A stretch of 64,000 nt of DNA from assembly GCF_003390865.1 (NCBI RefSeq), contig NZ_QMEJ01000002.1, forward strand, positions 310,001 through 374,000, in the 5' to 3' direction. Below are positions 17,334 to 26,831 of this stretch, piece by piece (positions within the stretch are counted from its first letter, which is position 1; the number at the start of each line of letters is the position of its first letter). A program made the translations under genes and the position numbers. The notes below the pieces were generated by a model. That model was not told the DNA's origin and did not search any database. It worked only from the letters and a program-made list of their open reading frames with translations. The DNA comes from Tropicimonas sp. IMCC34011. GTDB taxonomy: Bacteria > Pseudomonadota > Alphaproteobacteria > Rhodobacterales > Rhodobacteraceae.

Positions 17334-17915
17334 GTGAAATCAATGCCTTGCAATATAGGTGTTATAATACCCCAGCCTAGACCCCGATTTTCGCTCGCCA
17401 AACCGGCTCCGTTGATCGTCACGCTGGGCTTTGATGCGCGCAGTTTCGCCCGGCTCGATGCCGAGCGGCAGGCCCTCTTCCCAGACCGGGGCTACCGCCT
17501 GCCGGCGCACCTGACGCTGTTTCACCACCTGCCGGGCGCGCGGCAGGATCTCGTGCAATCCCGCCTGGCGGTCCTTGCCGCGCGGACGAGACCGCCGCGT
17601 CTCGCCTTCAGCGGCATCCGGGAGATCGGCGGCGGACAGGGCTCGGCTTACGCCGTTCGCTCCCCTGCCCTCCTGCGCCTGCGCGCAGACCTGGCGCGGC
17701 TCTGGGCGCCGTGGCTGACCCGGCAGGACAGGCGGGCCTTCCGGCCCCACATCACCGTTCAGAACAAGGTGCCGCACGAGGAGGGACGCGCCGCGCGGGA
17801 GGCGCTCCTGTCCCGCTTCGTGCCGTTTCGGGGCACGGGAACGGCGCTCATCCTCTGCCACTATCGCGGCGGTCCGTGGGAACGGGCCGGGGAATGGCCG
17901 TTCGGGGCGCCCTAG
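17334..17915 (+). CDS. 2H phosphoesterase superfamily protein (LigT/2'-5' RNA ligase-like)
   Basis: A protein of up to 193 residues with two HxTx motifs about 90 residues apart, HLTL (in PAHLTLFHHLPG) and HITV (in RPHITVQNKVP), which define the catalytic centre of 2H phosphoesterases. Members hydrolyse or form 2',3'-cyclic phosphate or 2'-5' linkages in RNA; the substrate here is unknown. GTG at 17334 (AAGG upstream) and ATG at 17343 are both possible, and the first 25 residues look non-conserved. It is convergent with, and overlaps by four bases, the lytic transglycosylase gene. Confidence 0.8.
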   Translation: MKSMPCNIGVIIPQPRPRFSLAKPAPLIVTLGFDARSFARLDAERQALFPDRGYRLPAHLTLFHHLPGARQDLVQSRLAVLAARTRPPRLAFSGIREIGGGQGSAYAVRSPALLRLRADLARLWAPWLTRQDRRAFRPHITVQNKVPHEEGRAAREALLSRFVPFRGTGTALILCHYRGGPWERAGEWPFGAP

Positions 17916-18391
17916 CGCAGGCCGGTCGCCTCGAGAAGTCCCATGCGCTTGGCTTCGTAGTAATAGCCGCGGGAATACCAGCCCACCGCCTCATCCTGGT
18001 CGCCGCCGGACACCATCCACGCGCCGCGCAGGTACTTCACCGCATAGCGAAGGTTCGTGTCCGCATCGAGAAGGCCGGACGGCTCGCCGCGATAGCCCAT
18101 GGTCCGGGCGGTCTGCGGCAGGATCTGCATCAGGCCGTAGTAAGGTCCGTTGCGGGCGCCGGGATTGTAGGTGCTCTCCCGCTTCACCACCCGGTGGATG
18201 AGCGGCTCCGGCACACCATAGACCTTGGAATATTTCGAGATCAGCGAGCGCAGCTCGGGCGTCTCGTTGGGGTGGAGGGTATGGATGTCCGCGCTCTGGC
18301 CCCGTGTCACACGCTCCGGGGTCGAGCATCCAGATACGAGCGCGGCAATCGCCAGAACGCCGGCAATTGCGGCGCGCGAGGTGGTCCTCAT
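17912..18391 (-). CDS. Lipoprotein lytic transglycosylase (SLT domain)
   Basis: A 159-residue protein with a lipobox (LVSGC) after a short signal peptide, so probably an envelope lipoprotein. The SLT fold has the catalytic glutamate in KRESTYNPGARN, then GLMQILPQTARTMGYRG and the YAVKYLRG motif. It would cleave the MurNAc-GlcNAc bond of peptidoglycan with formation of 1,6-anhydro ends. Its small size suggests little beyond the catalytic domain. Confidence 0.9.
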   Translation of the reverse strand: MRTTSRAAIAGVLAIAALVSGCSTPERVTRGQSADIHTLHPNETPELRSLISKYSKVYGVPEPLIHRVVKRESTYNPGARNGPYYGLMQILPQTARTMGYRGEPSGLLDADTNLRYAVKYLRGAWMVSGGDQDEAVGWYSRGYYYEAKRMGLLEATGLR

Positions 18392-18456
18392 CGTGTGAGT
18401 CGCTTTCAGCTGTCCCTATTGACGGGGAGACTGCCCCGGTCTGCCGCGCGGGCAAA

Positions 18457-18490
18457 GCCTCTCGGTGAGGCGTCGGCAGGAGCCTGCCGA
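18457..18490 (+). promoter_or_regulatory. Tandem hairpins in the modA upstream region
   Basis: GCCTC/GAGGC (18457-18471, five-base loop) is followed by the perfect repeat TCGGCAGG/CCTGCCGA (18473-18490, two-base loop), about 130 bases before modA. Function is unknown; a transcript leader or molybdenum-related control element is only a possibility. Confidence 0.3.
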
Positions 18491-18622
18491 TGGGGCCAGT
18501 TTGGGTGCTCGGCCCGGCTGCGGCGGCGGAACCAATTCGCGCCCTGTAAAATGAGGACAGGGCCTTGCGGACGGAGGCAAGGGCTTGCGACATTGCAGCT
18601 TCCGATCTTCCTGCCGAAAGCG

Positions 18623-19387
18623 ATGTGGATCTTGGGCTTTTCCCGTCTCGTCACCTGCGTGGCCACCCTCGTCCTGCTGGCGTCGCCGGCCGCGGCCGAT
18701 CACGTGACGGTCTTCGCGGCGGCATCGCTGAAGACGGCGATGGACGAGATCGTGCCGCTCTGGGAGGCGGCGTCCGGCCACGAGGCGGCCGTTTCGCTGG
18801 CCGGCTCCTCGCTCCTGGCGCGACAGATCACGGCGGGCGCGCCGGCGGATCTGTTCATCTCCGCCAATGCCGCCTGGATGGACGATCTCGAAGCGCGCGG
18901 GGCGATGGCGGAGGGATCGCGGGTCGATCTTCTGACGGGCGAGCTCGTTCTCATCGCACCGGCCGGATCTGGCGCGGTGTCGCTGGAGGCGGGGGCGCTC
19001 GAGACCCGGCTCGGGGACGACGGGCGGCTTGCGATGGCGCTGGTCGAGGCGGTGCCGGCTGGGATCTACGGCAAGGCCGCGCTCGAGACCCTTGGCCTCT
19101 GGGGCGCGCTCTCCGGCCGTGTCGCACAGGCTGACAACGTGCGCGCCGCGCTGGCGCTGGTCGCGGCCGGTGAAGCCCCGCTCGGCATCGTCTACGCCAC
19201 CGATGCCGCGGCCGAGCCGCGCGTGGAGGTCGTCGCGCGGTTTCCCGGTGGCAGCCATCCTGATGTCGTCTATCCCGCGGCGCTGACCGCCGGGGCGCCG
19301 GAGGCAGCGGCGGATCTGCTGCGGTTTTTTCAGGGCGAGGCCGCCGGGGACGTGTTTGGCCGGCTCGGCTTCGGGCGGCCGCAGTGA
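18623..19387 (+). CDS. modA: Molybdate ABC transporter substrate-binding protein
   Basis: A 254-residue periplasmic protein. The signal peptide ends at SPAAA, and the mature part begins with the ModA-typical HVTVFAAASLKTAMDEI, then VSLAGSSLLARQITAGAPADLFISAN. It binds molybdate or tungstate for ModBC. The ATG at 18623 was chosen because it gives a normal signal peptide; the same frame is open far upstream, but that part has no coding character. The stop overlaps modB (GTGA). Confidence 0.93.
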   Translation: MWILGFSRLVTCVATLVLLASPAAADHVTVFAAASLKTAMDEIVPLWEAASGHEAAVSLAGSSLLARQITAGAPADLFISANAAWMDDLEARGAMAEGSRVDLLTGELVLIAPAGSGAVSLEAGALETRLGDDGRLAMALVEAVPAGIYGKAALETLGLWGALSGRVAQADNVRAALALVAAGEAPLGIVYATDAAAEPRVEVVARFPGGSHPDVVYPAALTAGAPEAAADLLRFFQGEAAGDVFGRLGFGRPQ

Positions 19388-20082
19388 CGGCATGGCTCGG
19401 CTCAGAGGAATGGCAGGCGGTCGCGCTGTCCCTGCGGGTGGCAGCCGTGGCGACGCTGGTGTCGCTGCCCTTCGGCGTCGCCATGGCGATCCTGCTGGCG
19501 CGGGGGCGGTTCTGGGGGCGCGGTCTTCTGAACGGGCTGGTGCATCTGCCGCTCGTCCTGCCGCCCGTCGTGACCGGATACCTCCTTCTGGTGACACTCG
19601 GGCGCACGGCGCCTCTCGGGCGCGCGCTCGAGGACTGGTTCGGACTCGTCTTCGCGTTTCGCTGGACCGGCGCGGCGCTCGCGGCGGCGGTGATGGCCTT
19701 TCCCCTGATGGTCCGGTCGATCCGTCTGTCGGTGGAGGCTGTCGATCCGGGTCTTGAGGCCGCCGCGGGCACGCTCGGCGCAAACCGCCTGCGGGTGTTC
19801 ACGACCGTGACGCTGCCGCTGATCGCCCCCGGCATCCTTGCGGGCTGCGTTCTGGCCTTCGCCAAGGCGATGGGCGAGTTCGGCGCGACGATCACCTTCG
19901 TGTCCAACATTCCCGGCGAAACGCAGACCCTGCCGACGGCGATCTACGCCTTCCTCCAGGTGCCGGGGGGCGAGGGATCGGCGCTGCGGCTGGTGGCGGT
20001 CTCCGTCGCGATCTCGGTGGGCGCGGTCCTGCTCTCGGAGGCAATCTCGGTCCGGCTCGCGCGGCGGGTGGCGGGACGATGA
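19384..20082 (+). CDS. modB: Molybdate ABC transporter permease
   Basis: A 232-residue inner-membrane permease with about five helices and the ModB/CysT-type coupling loop EAAAGTLGANRLRVFTTVTLP, plus KAMGEFGATITFVSNIPGET. The start is GTG within the modA stop, and the stop overlaps the modC ATG, so modABC are translationally coupled. Confidence 0.95.
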   Translation: MTAWLGSEEWQAVALSLRVAAVATLVSLPFGVAMAILLARGRFWGRGLLNGLVHLPLVLPPVVTGYLLLVTLGRTAPLGRALEDWFGLVFAFRWTGAALAAAVMAFPLMVRSIRLSVEAVDPGLEAAAGTLGANRLRVFTTVTLPLIAPGILAGCVLAFAKAMGEFGATITFVSNIPGETQTLPTAIYAFLQVPGGEGSALRLVAVSVAISVGAVLLSEAISVRLARRVAGR

Positions 20083-21188
20083 CGCTGAAGGTGCGTATCC
20101 GGCATGCCCTGGGGGCCTTTACCCTCGGCGCGGCATTCGAGGCCCCCGAGGGCGTCACGGCGCTCTTCGGCAGGTCGGGCGCGGGAAAGACAACCATCGC
20201 ACATGCCGTGGCCGGGCTGATCCGGCCCGAGGACGCGCGGATCGAGGTGGCGGGACGAGTGCTGACGGACACCAGCCTGCGTCTGCACGTCCCGCCCCAC
20301 CGGCGACGGATCGGCTATGTCTTCCAGGACGGGCGTCTCTTCCCGCACATGAGTGTGGCGCGGAACCTCGACTACGCGCGCCGCGCCGATCCCGCCGAGC
20401 GTGCGCGCGTGGTGGAGATGCTGGGGATCGGGCACCTTCTGCCCCGCCGGCCGGGCGGCCTCTCCGGCGGAGAGAAGCAGCGCGTCGCCATCGGACGGGC
20501 GCTCCTCTCCCGCCCGGATCTTCTGGTCATGGACGAGCCGCTCGCGGCGCTCGACGAGGCGCGGAAGGCGGAGATCCTGCCCTGGCTCGAACGGCTGAAG
20601 GGCGAAGGCGGCGTGCCGATCCTCTATGTCAGCCACTCCGTCCCGGAGGTCGCGCGGCTGGCGACGACGGTGGTCGCGCTCGGCGGCGGACAGGTGATCG
20701 CCGCAGGTCCGGCGGAGCGCATCCTCGCCGATCCGCGCCTTGCCCCGGCCCTGGGCCTGAGAGAGGCGGGCGCCGTGCTGACCGGGATCATCGCGGCGCA
20801 GGCCGAGGATGGTCTGACGGAGATCGACGTGCCCGGAGGCCGCCTCGTGCTGCCGCGCATTGCCGGGGCAATCGGGATGCGCGTCCGAATCCGGATCGCG
20901 GCGTCCGACGTGATCCTGTCGCGCGCGCGGCCCGAAGGCCTTTCCGCGCTCAACATCCTCCCCGCGAGGGTCTCGGAGATCCACGAGGGAGACGGCCCCG
21001 GCGTCATGGTGGCGCTGGAGACCGGCGGCGCCCCGATCCTCGCCCGCATCACCCGGCGTTCGGCCAACGCGCTGAACCTCGCCCCCGGCGAGACCTGCCA
21101 CGCCGTCGTCAAATCCGTCTCGGTGGCCCAGGGCGACGTCGGCACGGTCACATCTTCCGTGATCGACAGCCCGGGGCACCAGGCGTAA
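20079..21188 (+). CDS. modC: Molybdate ABC transporter ATPase
   Basis: A 369-residue ATPase: Walker A GRSGAGKTT, signature LSGGEKQRVAIGRAL, Walker B LLVMDEPLAALDE, switch YVSHS. The C-terminal third carries a TOBE/MOP-type domain (SALNILPARVSEIHEG...TRRSANALNLAPGE) that senses oxyanion in ModC proteins. The next gene starts only ten bases after its stop. Confidence 0.95.
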   Translation: MTLKVRIRHALGAFTLGAAFEAPEGVTALFGRSGAGKTTIAHAVAGLIRPEDARIEVAGRVLTDTSLRLHVPPHRRRIGYVFQDGRLFPHMSVARNLDYARRADPAERARVVEMLGIGHLLPRRPGGLSGGEKQRVAIGRALLSRPDLLVMDEPLAALDEARKAEILPWLERLKGEGGVPILYVSHSVPEVARLATTVVALGGGQVIAAGPAERILADPRLAPALGLREAGAVLTGIIAAQAEDGLTEIDVPGGRLVLPRIAGAIGMRVRIRIAASDVILSRARPEGLSALNILPARVSEIHEGDGPGVMVALETGGAPILARITRRSANALNLAPGETCHAVVKSVSVAQGDVGTVTSSVIDSPGHQA

Positions 21189-21198
21189 AGGCAGTCGC

Positions 21199-22422
21199 AT
21201 GACCAATCCCGCGCCCATCCCCGCCAAGACAAAACGCAACGTCACCGTCCTCGTCGCAGCCCAGGCCATCCTCGGGGCACAGATGCCGATGATCTTCACG
21301 GTGGGGGCGTTGGCGGGCGGGATCCTGTCGAGCAATCCCTGTTTCGTCACGCTGCCGATCACGATGCTGGTCTTCGGCTCGATGACCACGGCGCCGTGGC
21401 TTTCCTCGCTGATGCAGGTTGCGGGACGGCGCACGGGCTTCCTCGTCGGCACGCTCGGAGGCACGCTCGGCGCCCTGACGGCGGCGCTGGCACTCTGGGT
21501 CGGAAGCTTTCCGCTGCTGCTCCTCGGCTCCTACCTCTCCGGCATCTACATGTCCGCCAACGGCTTCCTGCGCTTTGCCGCGGCGGACACAGTCGAGGGG
21601 GACTTCCAGCCCAAGGCGATCAGCTACGTCATGGCCGGCGGCCTCGTCTCCGCCCTCATCGGCCCGCCGCTCGGAACGGCCGTGGCGGAGAGTTACGCCG
21701 TGCCCTTCGTCGGCACCTATCTCGCGGCCGCGGCGATCAACGTCGTCGGGGCGTTCCTCTTTCTCGGGCTGGACATCCCGCGCCCGCCGAAACCCGAGCC
21801 CGGCGCCGATGGCGGGCGGACGCGGATGCAGCTTCTCTCCTCCCCCACCATCCTCGTCGCCATCATCTGCGCCATGGTCTCCTATGCGTTGATGAACCTT
21901 GTGATGACGTCGACGCCGCTCGCCGTCGTCGGCTGCGGCTTCGCGACGAGCTCGGCCGGTCTCGTCGTCTCGGCGCATGTCATCGCAATGTACGCCCCGT
22001 CTTTCTTCACCGGCCACCTGATCGCCCGCTTCGGCGCGCGCACCATCGTGGCGGTCGGCCTTGCCTGCCTCGCGGCGGCGGGAGGCGTGGCGCTCATGGG
22101 GGTGGAACTGGCGAACTTCTTTGGTGCGCTGATGCTGCTCGGCCTTGGCTGGAACTTCGGCTTCATCGGCGCGACGTCGCTTCTGTCGAAGGCGCATACC
22201 GCAGCCGAGCGGGGCCGCGTGCAGGGCATGAACGATTCGATCGTCTTCGGCTGCGTCACCGTCGCGTCCCTCGCCTCGGGCGGGCTGATGAACTGCTCCG
22301 GCGGCGACGTGATCCAGGGCTGGACGGCGGTGAACCTCGCGATGCTGCCCTTCCTGGCATTGGCCGGCGGGGCGCTGATCTGGCTGGCCGTCATGCGCCC
22401 GAACGGCTCGCGCTTCAGCTGA
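21199..22422 (+). CDS. Major facilitator superfamily transporter in the mod operon
   Basis: A 407-residue carrier with about 12 hydrophobic segments in two halves, joined by a hydrophilic loop near residues 195-215 (PRPPKPEPGADGGR). The second half has the MFS-like GHLIARFGARTIVAVGL. It starts ten bases after modC with AAAGG upstream, so it is probably co-transcribed with modABC. The substrate is not recognisable, and a link to molybdenum metabolism rests on position only. Its 3' end overlaps the convergent neighbour by eight bases. Confidence 0.8.
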   Translation: MTNPAPIPAKTKRNVTVLVAAQAILGAQMPMIFTVGALAGGILSSNPCFVTLPITMLVFGSMTTAPWLSSLMQVAGRRTGFLVGTLGGTLGALTAALALWVGSFPLLLLGSYLSGIYMSANGFLRFAAADTVEGDFQPKAISYVMAGGLVSALIGPPLGTAVAESYAVPFVGTYLAAAAINVVGAFLFLGLDIPRPPKPEPGADGGRTRMQLLSSPTILVAIICAMVSYALMNLVMTSTPLAVVGCGFATSSAGLVVSAHVIAMYAPSFFTGHLIARFGARTIVAVGLACLAAAGGVALMGVELANFFGALMLLGLGWNFGFIGATSLLSKAHTAAERGRVQGMNDSIVFGCVTVASLASGGLMNCSGGDVIQGWTAVNLAMLPFLALAGGALIWLAVMRPNGSRFS

Positions 22423-23212
22423 TCGCCTGCGCGCTCCAGCGGGAGCGGGCCGCAAGGCGCAGGAGCCGCCAGCTTTCGCGGTGGGGGGAGAGGGCAAGCC
22501 CGCCCCGGTCCACGAGGTCCGGATCGCGCTCGGCCATGCGCAGGATCGGTCCGGCCGTCCACGCCTCCAGCATCGGCGCAGAGGCGGTGCGCCCGAGCCG
22601 CGCGCGCCACGGGGCGCCGGCCGCGAGCCGCGCCCGCGCCTGTCGCGCCAGGGCCGGGATATCCACACCGGCGGGAAGCGCTGCGCGTCCGCTTGACGCA
22701 AGCTCGGGCACCGCCGCGAAGTAGCGCGCAAGACCGCCCGCCATGCCGAAGCCGATGAGCGCGTCCTCCGCCTCGGCCGGAGCGCCAAGGGCCCGCGCCG
22801 CGACCCAGAGCGGAACGCCGGCCGTGCCGCGCAGGAACCCTTCCAGATCGTCCGCTGCGACCACCTCGCCGCCCACGATGTCTCCGCGCCGTGCGACCAC
22901 CGCTGCGTCCAGCGTTCTCGCCCCTTCGGCGCCGACCGCCGCCGCAAGAGGCTCCACCACCTCGTGTCGTCGCGGCCCCTGCCCGTCCGCGATTTCCTCG
23001 AGAGCATCGCGCCACCACTGAAGGCGCATCTCGGCGATCATCGGCTCCTTGGTGACATGGGGCGCGCGCGCCACTTCGAGCGTGAAGGCATGGACCGGAA
23101 AGAGCACGGCCCGCGCCGCGACCGGTGCGGCCATCACGGCGCGGAACCGCGCAGGATCCCCCCGCTCCACGATCCCGGCGCAGGCGGCGATGGCGTCCGG
23201 CGCGGCGCTCAC
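22415..23212 (-). CDS. Squalene/phytoene synthase family protein (NDUFAF6-like)
   Basis: A 265-residue all-helical protein of the trans-isoprenyl synthase fold (AVLFPVHAFTLEVARAPHVT; MRLQWWRDALEEIADG). The aspartate-rich DxxxD motifs of true phytoene synthases are not apparent, as in the NDUFAF6-type members associated with respiratory complex I assembly, so enzymatic prenyl transfer is doubtful. The start is a GTG that overlaps the cimA stop (GTGA), indicating co-translation with cimA. Confidence 0.7.
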   Translation of the reverse strand: MSAAPDAIAACAGIVERGDPARFRAVMAAPVAARAVLFPVHAFTLEVARAPHVTKEPMIAEMRLQWWRDALEEIADGQGPRRHEVVEPLAAAVGAEGARTLDAAVVARRGDIVGGEVVAADDLEGFLRGTAGVPLWVAARALGAPAEAEDALIGFGMAGGLARYFAAVPELASSGRAALPAGVDIPALARQARARLAAGAPWRARLGRTASAPMLEAWTAGPILRMAERDPDLVDRGGLALSPHRESWRLLRLAARSRWSAQAIS

Positions 23213-24852
23213 TCCGCGGCGAGCCCGGCCATGGTCGTCGCGCCCTCCTGCGCCAGTTTCCAGCGCACCGCATCGCAGAGCGCCTCGAAGGACGCGTCGA
23301 CTATGTTGGGAGAGACGCCGACCGTGGACCAGCGCCGGCCCTGGTCGTCGGCGCTGTCGATGATGACCCGCGTGACCGCCTCGACGCCGCCGCCGGTGAT
23401 CCGCACCTTGAAGTCCACCAGCCGCATGTCCTCGATCAGCGGCTGGTAGGGCCCCAGGTCCTTTGCCAGAGCCTTCGAGAGGGCATTCACCGGGCCCTGG
23501 TCGCTGCCCTCGGGCCCCATGCTCTCGCTGACCGAAAGGGTCGTCTCGCCGCCGATGGAGAGCACGACGACCGCCTCGGAATGGCATTCCATCCGCCCGC
23601 CCGCTCCGCGCCTTCGCTCGACGATCACCCGGTAGCGCTCGATCTCGAAGAAGTCCGGCATCCCGCCGAGCGTCCGCCGCGCGAGAAGCTCGAAGCTCGC
23701 CTGTGCGGTATCGAAGGCGTAGCCGACATCTTCCCGCCGCTTCACCTCGTCGAGGATCTCGGCGAGGCGCGAATCCCCCTTCTCGACCTCGATCCCCGCC
23801 TCGAGCAGGCGCCGGCGAAGATTCGACTGCCCTGCCTGGTTGGACATCGGGACGATCCGCTCATTGCCGACGAGTTCCGGCTCCACGTGCTCGTAGGTCG
23901 AGGGGTCCTTCAGGATCGCGCTGGCATGTAGTCCCGCCTTGTGGGCGAAGGCCGAGCCGCCGACATAGGGCGCCGTCTTTGCCGGAACCCGGTTGAGGAT
24001 GTCGTCGAGCTTGCGGGAGATCCGCGTGATTCCGGGGAGGGCCTCCGGCGGAACGCCGGTCTCGAAGCGCTCGGCATAGGACGGCTTCAGAAGAAGCGTC
24101 GGAATCAGGCTGGTGAGGTTGGCGTTGCCGCACCGCTCGCCGAGGCCGTTGAGCGTCCCCTGGATCTGGCGCACGCCCGCCTCGACGGCCGCCAGCGTTC
24201 CGGCGACCGCCATACCGGTATCGTCATGGGTGTGGATCCCCAGCCGCTCGCCCGGAATGCCGCTCTCGATCACGGCGCGGACGGCGCTGGCGATATCCTG
24301 CGGCAGCGTCCCGCCATTCGTGTCGCACAGGACGATCCAGCGCGCGCCGGCGTCGTAGGCCTCGTGCAGACAGGCCAGCGCATAGTCGCGATTGGCGGCG
24401 AACCCGTCGAAGAAATGCTCCGCGTCGAACAGCGTCTCCCGCCCCTCGGCGACGAGGTGGCGGACGCTCTCGCGAATGTTCTCCCGGTTTTCCTCCAGCG
24501 TCACGCCGAGCGCCGCCGTCACGTGGAAATCATGCGTCTTGCCGACGAGGCAGATTGCGCGCGTCCCCGCGTTCAGGACCGCGGCCAGGACATCGTCATT
24601 CGCCGCGGAACGCCCGGCCCGCTTGGTCATTCCGAAAGCGGCGAAGGTGGCGTGGGACAGGGCCGGTGCCTCGTCGAAGAAGGCGCTGTCGGTGGGGTTC
24701 GCCCCCGGCCAGCCGCCCTCGACATAGTCGAGCCCGAGCCCGTCCAGCATCTCGGCGATTTGCCGCTTTTCCTTGAGGGAGAACTGCACGCCCTGGGTCT
24801 GCTGCCCGTCGCGCAGGGTGGTGTCGTAAAGCCAAAGCCGCTCCCGCGTCAT
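23209..24852 (-). CDS. cimA: Citramalate synthase
   Basis: A 547-residue enzyme of the LeuA/HMGL family: the catalytic DTTLRDGQQTQGVQFS, the metal ligands in GIHTHDDTGMAVAG, and NGLGERCGNANL, followed by a LeuA-type C-terminal regulatory domain. The TQGVQFS form and the length match the citramalate synthases that condense acetyl-CoA with pyruvate to make (R)-citramalate, a threonine-independent route to 2-oxobutyrate and isoleucine. This complements ilvB/ilvH in the same window. It is downstream of cysS (88-base gap, same strand). Confidence 0.9.
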   Translation of the reverse strand: MTRERLWLYDTTLRDGQQTQGVQFSLKEKRQIAEMLDGLGLDYVEGGWPGANPTDSAFFDEAPALSHATFAAFGMTKRAGRSAANDDVLAAVLNAGTRAICLVGKTHDFHVTAALGVTLEENRENIRESVRHLVAEGRETLFDAEHFFDGFAANRDYALACLHEAYDAGARWIVLCDTNGGTLPQDIASAVRAVIESGIPGERLGIHTHDDTGMAVAGTLAAVEAGVRQIQGTLNGLGERCGNANLTSLIPTLLLKPSYAERFETGVPPEALPGITRISRKLDDILNRVPAKTAPYVGGSAFAHKAGLHASAILKDPSTYEHVEPELVGNERIVPMSNQAGQSNLRRRLLEAGIEVEKGDSRLAEILDEVKRREDVGYAFDTAQASFELLARRTLGGMPDFFEIERYRVIVERRRGAGGRMECHSEAVVVLSIGGETTLSVSESMGPEGSDQGPVNALSKALAKDLGPYQPLIEDMRLVDFKVRITGGGVEAVTRVIIDSADDQGRRWSTVGVSPNIVDASFEALCDAVRWKLAQEGATTMAGLAAE

Positions 24853-24940
24853 GCCGCGTCCCCTTCCTCTTTCCTCAAAGCCCCACCGGAGATGCGCCGG
24901 GCGGGCAATCCCCCGGACCGGTCAGTCCCCCGCGGCGCCC

Positions 24941-26332
24941 TCATCGGGGGGCACTCCCGCTTGCCGCGAGGGCGTCCAGCCGCGCGGGATCGAACCCCTC
25001 CCCCGCCACCAGCTCGATTCCCTCGCGGGACATGCGCACCTCGACACCGGCCGCGGCGAGATCCGTCTTCATCTGGTCGACCGCGGAAAAGTCCTTGCTC
25101 GCCTTCGCCGCCTCGCGCTTCGCCTCCATCGCGCGCGCGAGTTCGGCCAGCATCTCGCCCTCGCCCCGATCCTCCGCCCAGGCCCCGAGCTCTTCGGTCA
25201 GGATCCCGATCAGCCGCCCCGCGGCAAGGAGCGCCGGCGCATTGCCGTCGCGGGACAGCTCATGCATCCCCGCCACGAACCCGGGCACGTTCAGATCGTC
25301 CCGCAGGATGTCCAGCATCGCGTCCGGAATCTGGCCCGGTTCGGCACCCGCCGTCTCCTGACGCCAGCGGCGCAGGAGGGTCTTCGCCTGCCCCGCCTTG
25401 TCCCCGGTCCAGTCCATCGGCTTGCGATAATGGGTACCGAGGATGACGAAGCGAATGACCTCGCCCGGGATGCCCTCGTCCAGCAGGTCGCGGACGGTGA
25501 AGAAGTTGCCGAGGCTCTTCGACATCTTGCGCCCCTCGACGCGGAGCATCTCGTTGTGCATCCAGATCCGCGCGAAGCCGCCCTCCGGGTGTGCGCAGCG
25601 AGACTGTGCGATTTCGTTCTCGTGGTGCGGGAAGGTCAGGTCGCTGCCACCGCCGTGAATGTCGAAGGACGGGCCCAGAAGCTCGTAGGACATGGCCGAG
25701 CATTCGATATGCCAGCCCGGACGCCCCCGTCCCCAGGGACTGTCCCATCCGGGCAGATCCGCGCCCGAGGGTTTCCAGAGCACGAAATCCATCGGATCGC
25801 GCTTGTAGGGCGCGACCTCGACGCGGGCGCCCGCGATCATGTCCTCCACCGAGCGGCGGGACAGCCGTCCATACTCCGGGTAGGAGGAGACGGAGAACAG
25901 CACGTGCCCCTCGGCCTCGTAGGCGTGCCCGGACAGGACAAGCCGCTCGATCATCGCGATCATGGAACCGATATGCTGCGTCGCGCGCGGCATCTCGTCC
26001 GGCTCCAGAACGCCGAGCGCGCCCATGTCACCCAAGTACCAGCCGGTCGTTTCGTCCGTGATCTGCGAGATGGGACGCCCCGTCTCGGCGGCGCGGGCGT
26101 TGATCTTGTCATCGACGTCGGTGAAGTTCCGGACGTATTTGACGGCGCCCGGATGATCGTGGCGCAGGAGCCGGTAGAGCTGGTCGAAGACCACCGCCGA
26201 ACGGGCATTCCCCAGATGCGCGCGATCGTACACCGTCGGCCCGCAGACGTAGAGCGATACCGGCTCTCCGGCACTCTTATCGAGCGTCGCGGGGGCCTTG
26301 GTAAGGGAGTTCCAGAGCGTGATCTCGGACAT
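24941..26332 (-). CDS. cysS: Cysteinyl-tRNA synthetase
   Basis: A 463-residue class I synthetase. [18 protein letters not shown] contains the zinc cysteine and the HIGH-type motif (HLGN); [10 protein letters not shown] and the HHENEIAQS stretch hold further zinc ligands; KMSKSLGN is intact. It charges tRNA-Cys. It is transcribed towards cimA. Confidence 0.97.
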   Translation of the reverse strand: MSEITLWNSLTKAPATLDKSAGEPVSLYVCGPTVYDRAHLGNARSAVVFDQLYRLLRHDHPGAVKYVRNFTDVDDKINARAAETGRPISQITDETTGWYLGDMGALGVLEPDEMPRATQHIGSMIAMIERLVLSGHAYEAEGHVLFSVSSYPEYGRLSRRSVEDMIAGARVEVAPYKRDPMDFVLWKPSGADLPGWDSPWGRGRPGWHIECSAMSYELLGPSFDIHGGGSDLTFPHHENEIAQSRCAHPEGGFARIWMHNEMLRVEGRKMSKSLGNFFTVRDLLDEGIPGEVIRFVILGTHYRKPMDWTGDKAGQAKTLLRRWRQETAGAEPGQIPDAMLDILRDDLNVPGFVAGMHELSRDGNAPALLAAGRLIGILTEELGAWAEDRGEGEMLAELARAMEAKREAAKASKDFSAVDQMKTDLAAAGVEVRMSREGIELVAGEGFDPARLDALAASGSAPR

Positions 26333-26761
26333 GGGAAGGGGCGCTCCTTGGGGCGGCGCCCGGTCCCCGAATGTCCCGATATGGGTGCGAGTGTGACCGG
26401 CCGCCGAAACGTTCAGCGAATAATGCAGGTCAGAATGCAGGCGGGACGGGTCATGGCCTCCCCATATCGTGCCCCGTCAGTCCTGCCAAGCCTTGCCACG
26501 TCGCCGGAGCGCGAACGGCGCCCGCAAGGCAGAACCGCCCGTGACCGCGGCGGGACCGGCAAGGCCGATCTCTGCCGCGACACGGACGACGGACGGCATG
26601 AAAACCGCCCGAATCTCCACTCGGACCCTGTCCACTCGTACACAGGATAGGGCACTGCCCTCCCCCGGGCGCACCCTGCCGCATTTTGGCCACGATTCGC
26701 AGGGCGCTCTCCAAAAAACTCGGCCCCTGTGACCCCGCGGCAGCACCTGCACCACGCGCAC
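26333..26761 (+). other. Non-coding gap between cysS and the outer-membrane protein gene
   Basis: About 430 bases with no supported gene. Short open frames on both strands lack ribosome binding sites and recognisable protein character. It should contain the cysS promoter near its left edge. Confidence 0.5.
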
Positions 26762-26791
26762 AAAAAAGCGGCCGGGATTTCTCCCGGCCGC
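26762..26791 (-). terminator. Intrinsic terminator of the outer-membrane protein gene
   Basis: A perfect ten-pair stem, GCGGCCGGGA with TCCCGGCCGC, around a four-base loop. On the minus strand it is followed by six T residues (the A-run 26762-26767 on the given strand). It lies 40 bases beyond the stop of the gene at 26832. Confidence 0.88.
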
Positions 26792-26831
26792 CCTTGTCCT
26801 GATCCGCCCCGCACATCGGCGGGACGCGATA

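Noticed and set aside
17711-18622. Upstream in-frame extension of modA
   Set aside because: The extension is antisense to the transglycosylase gene, lacks coding character, and would bury the signal peptide inside the protein.
22415-23212. Evidence for carotenoid synthesis from a phytoene-synthase-like gene
   Set aside because: The DxxxD substrate-binding motifs are not apparent and no crt genes are present; the NDUFAF6-like subgroup fits better.
26413-26814. Several overlapping short open frames in the cysS to outer-membrane protein gap
   Set aside because: No ribosome binding sites, cysteine/arginine-rich random-looking translations on both strands, and overlap with a terminator.
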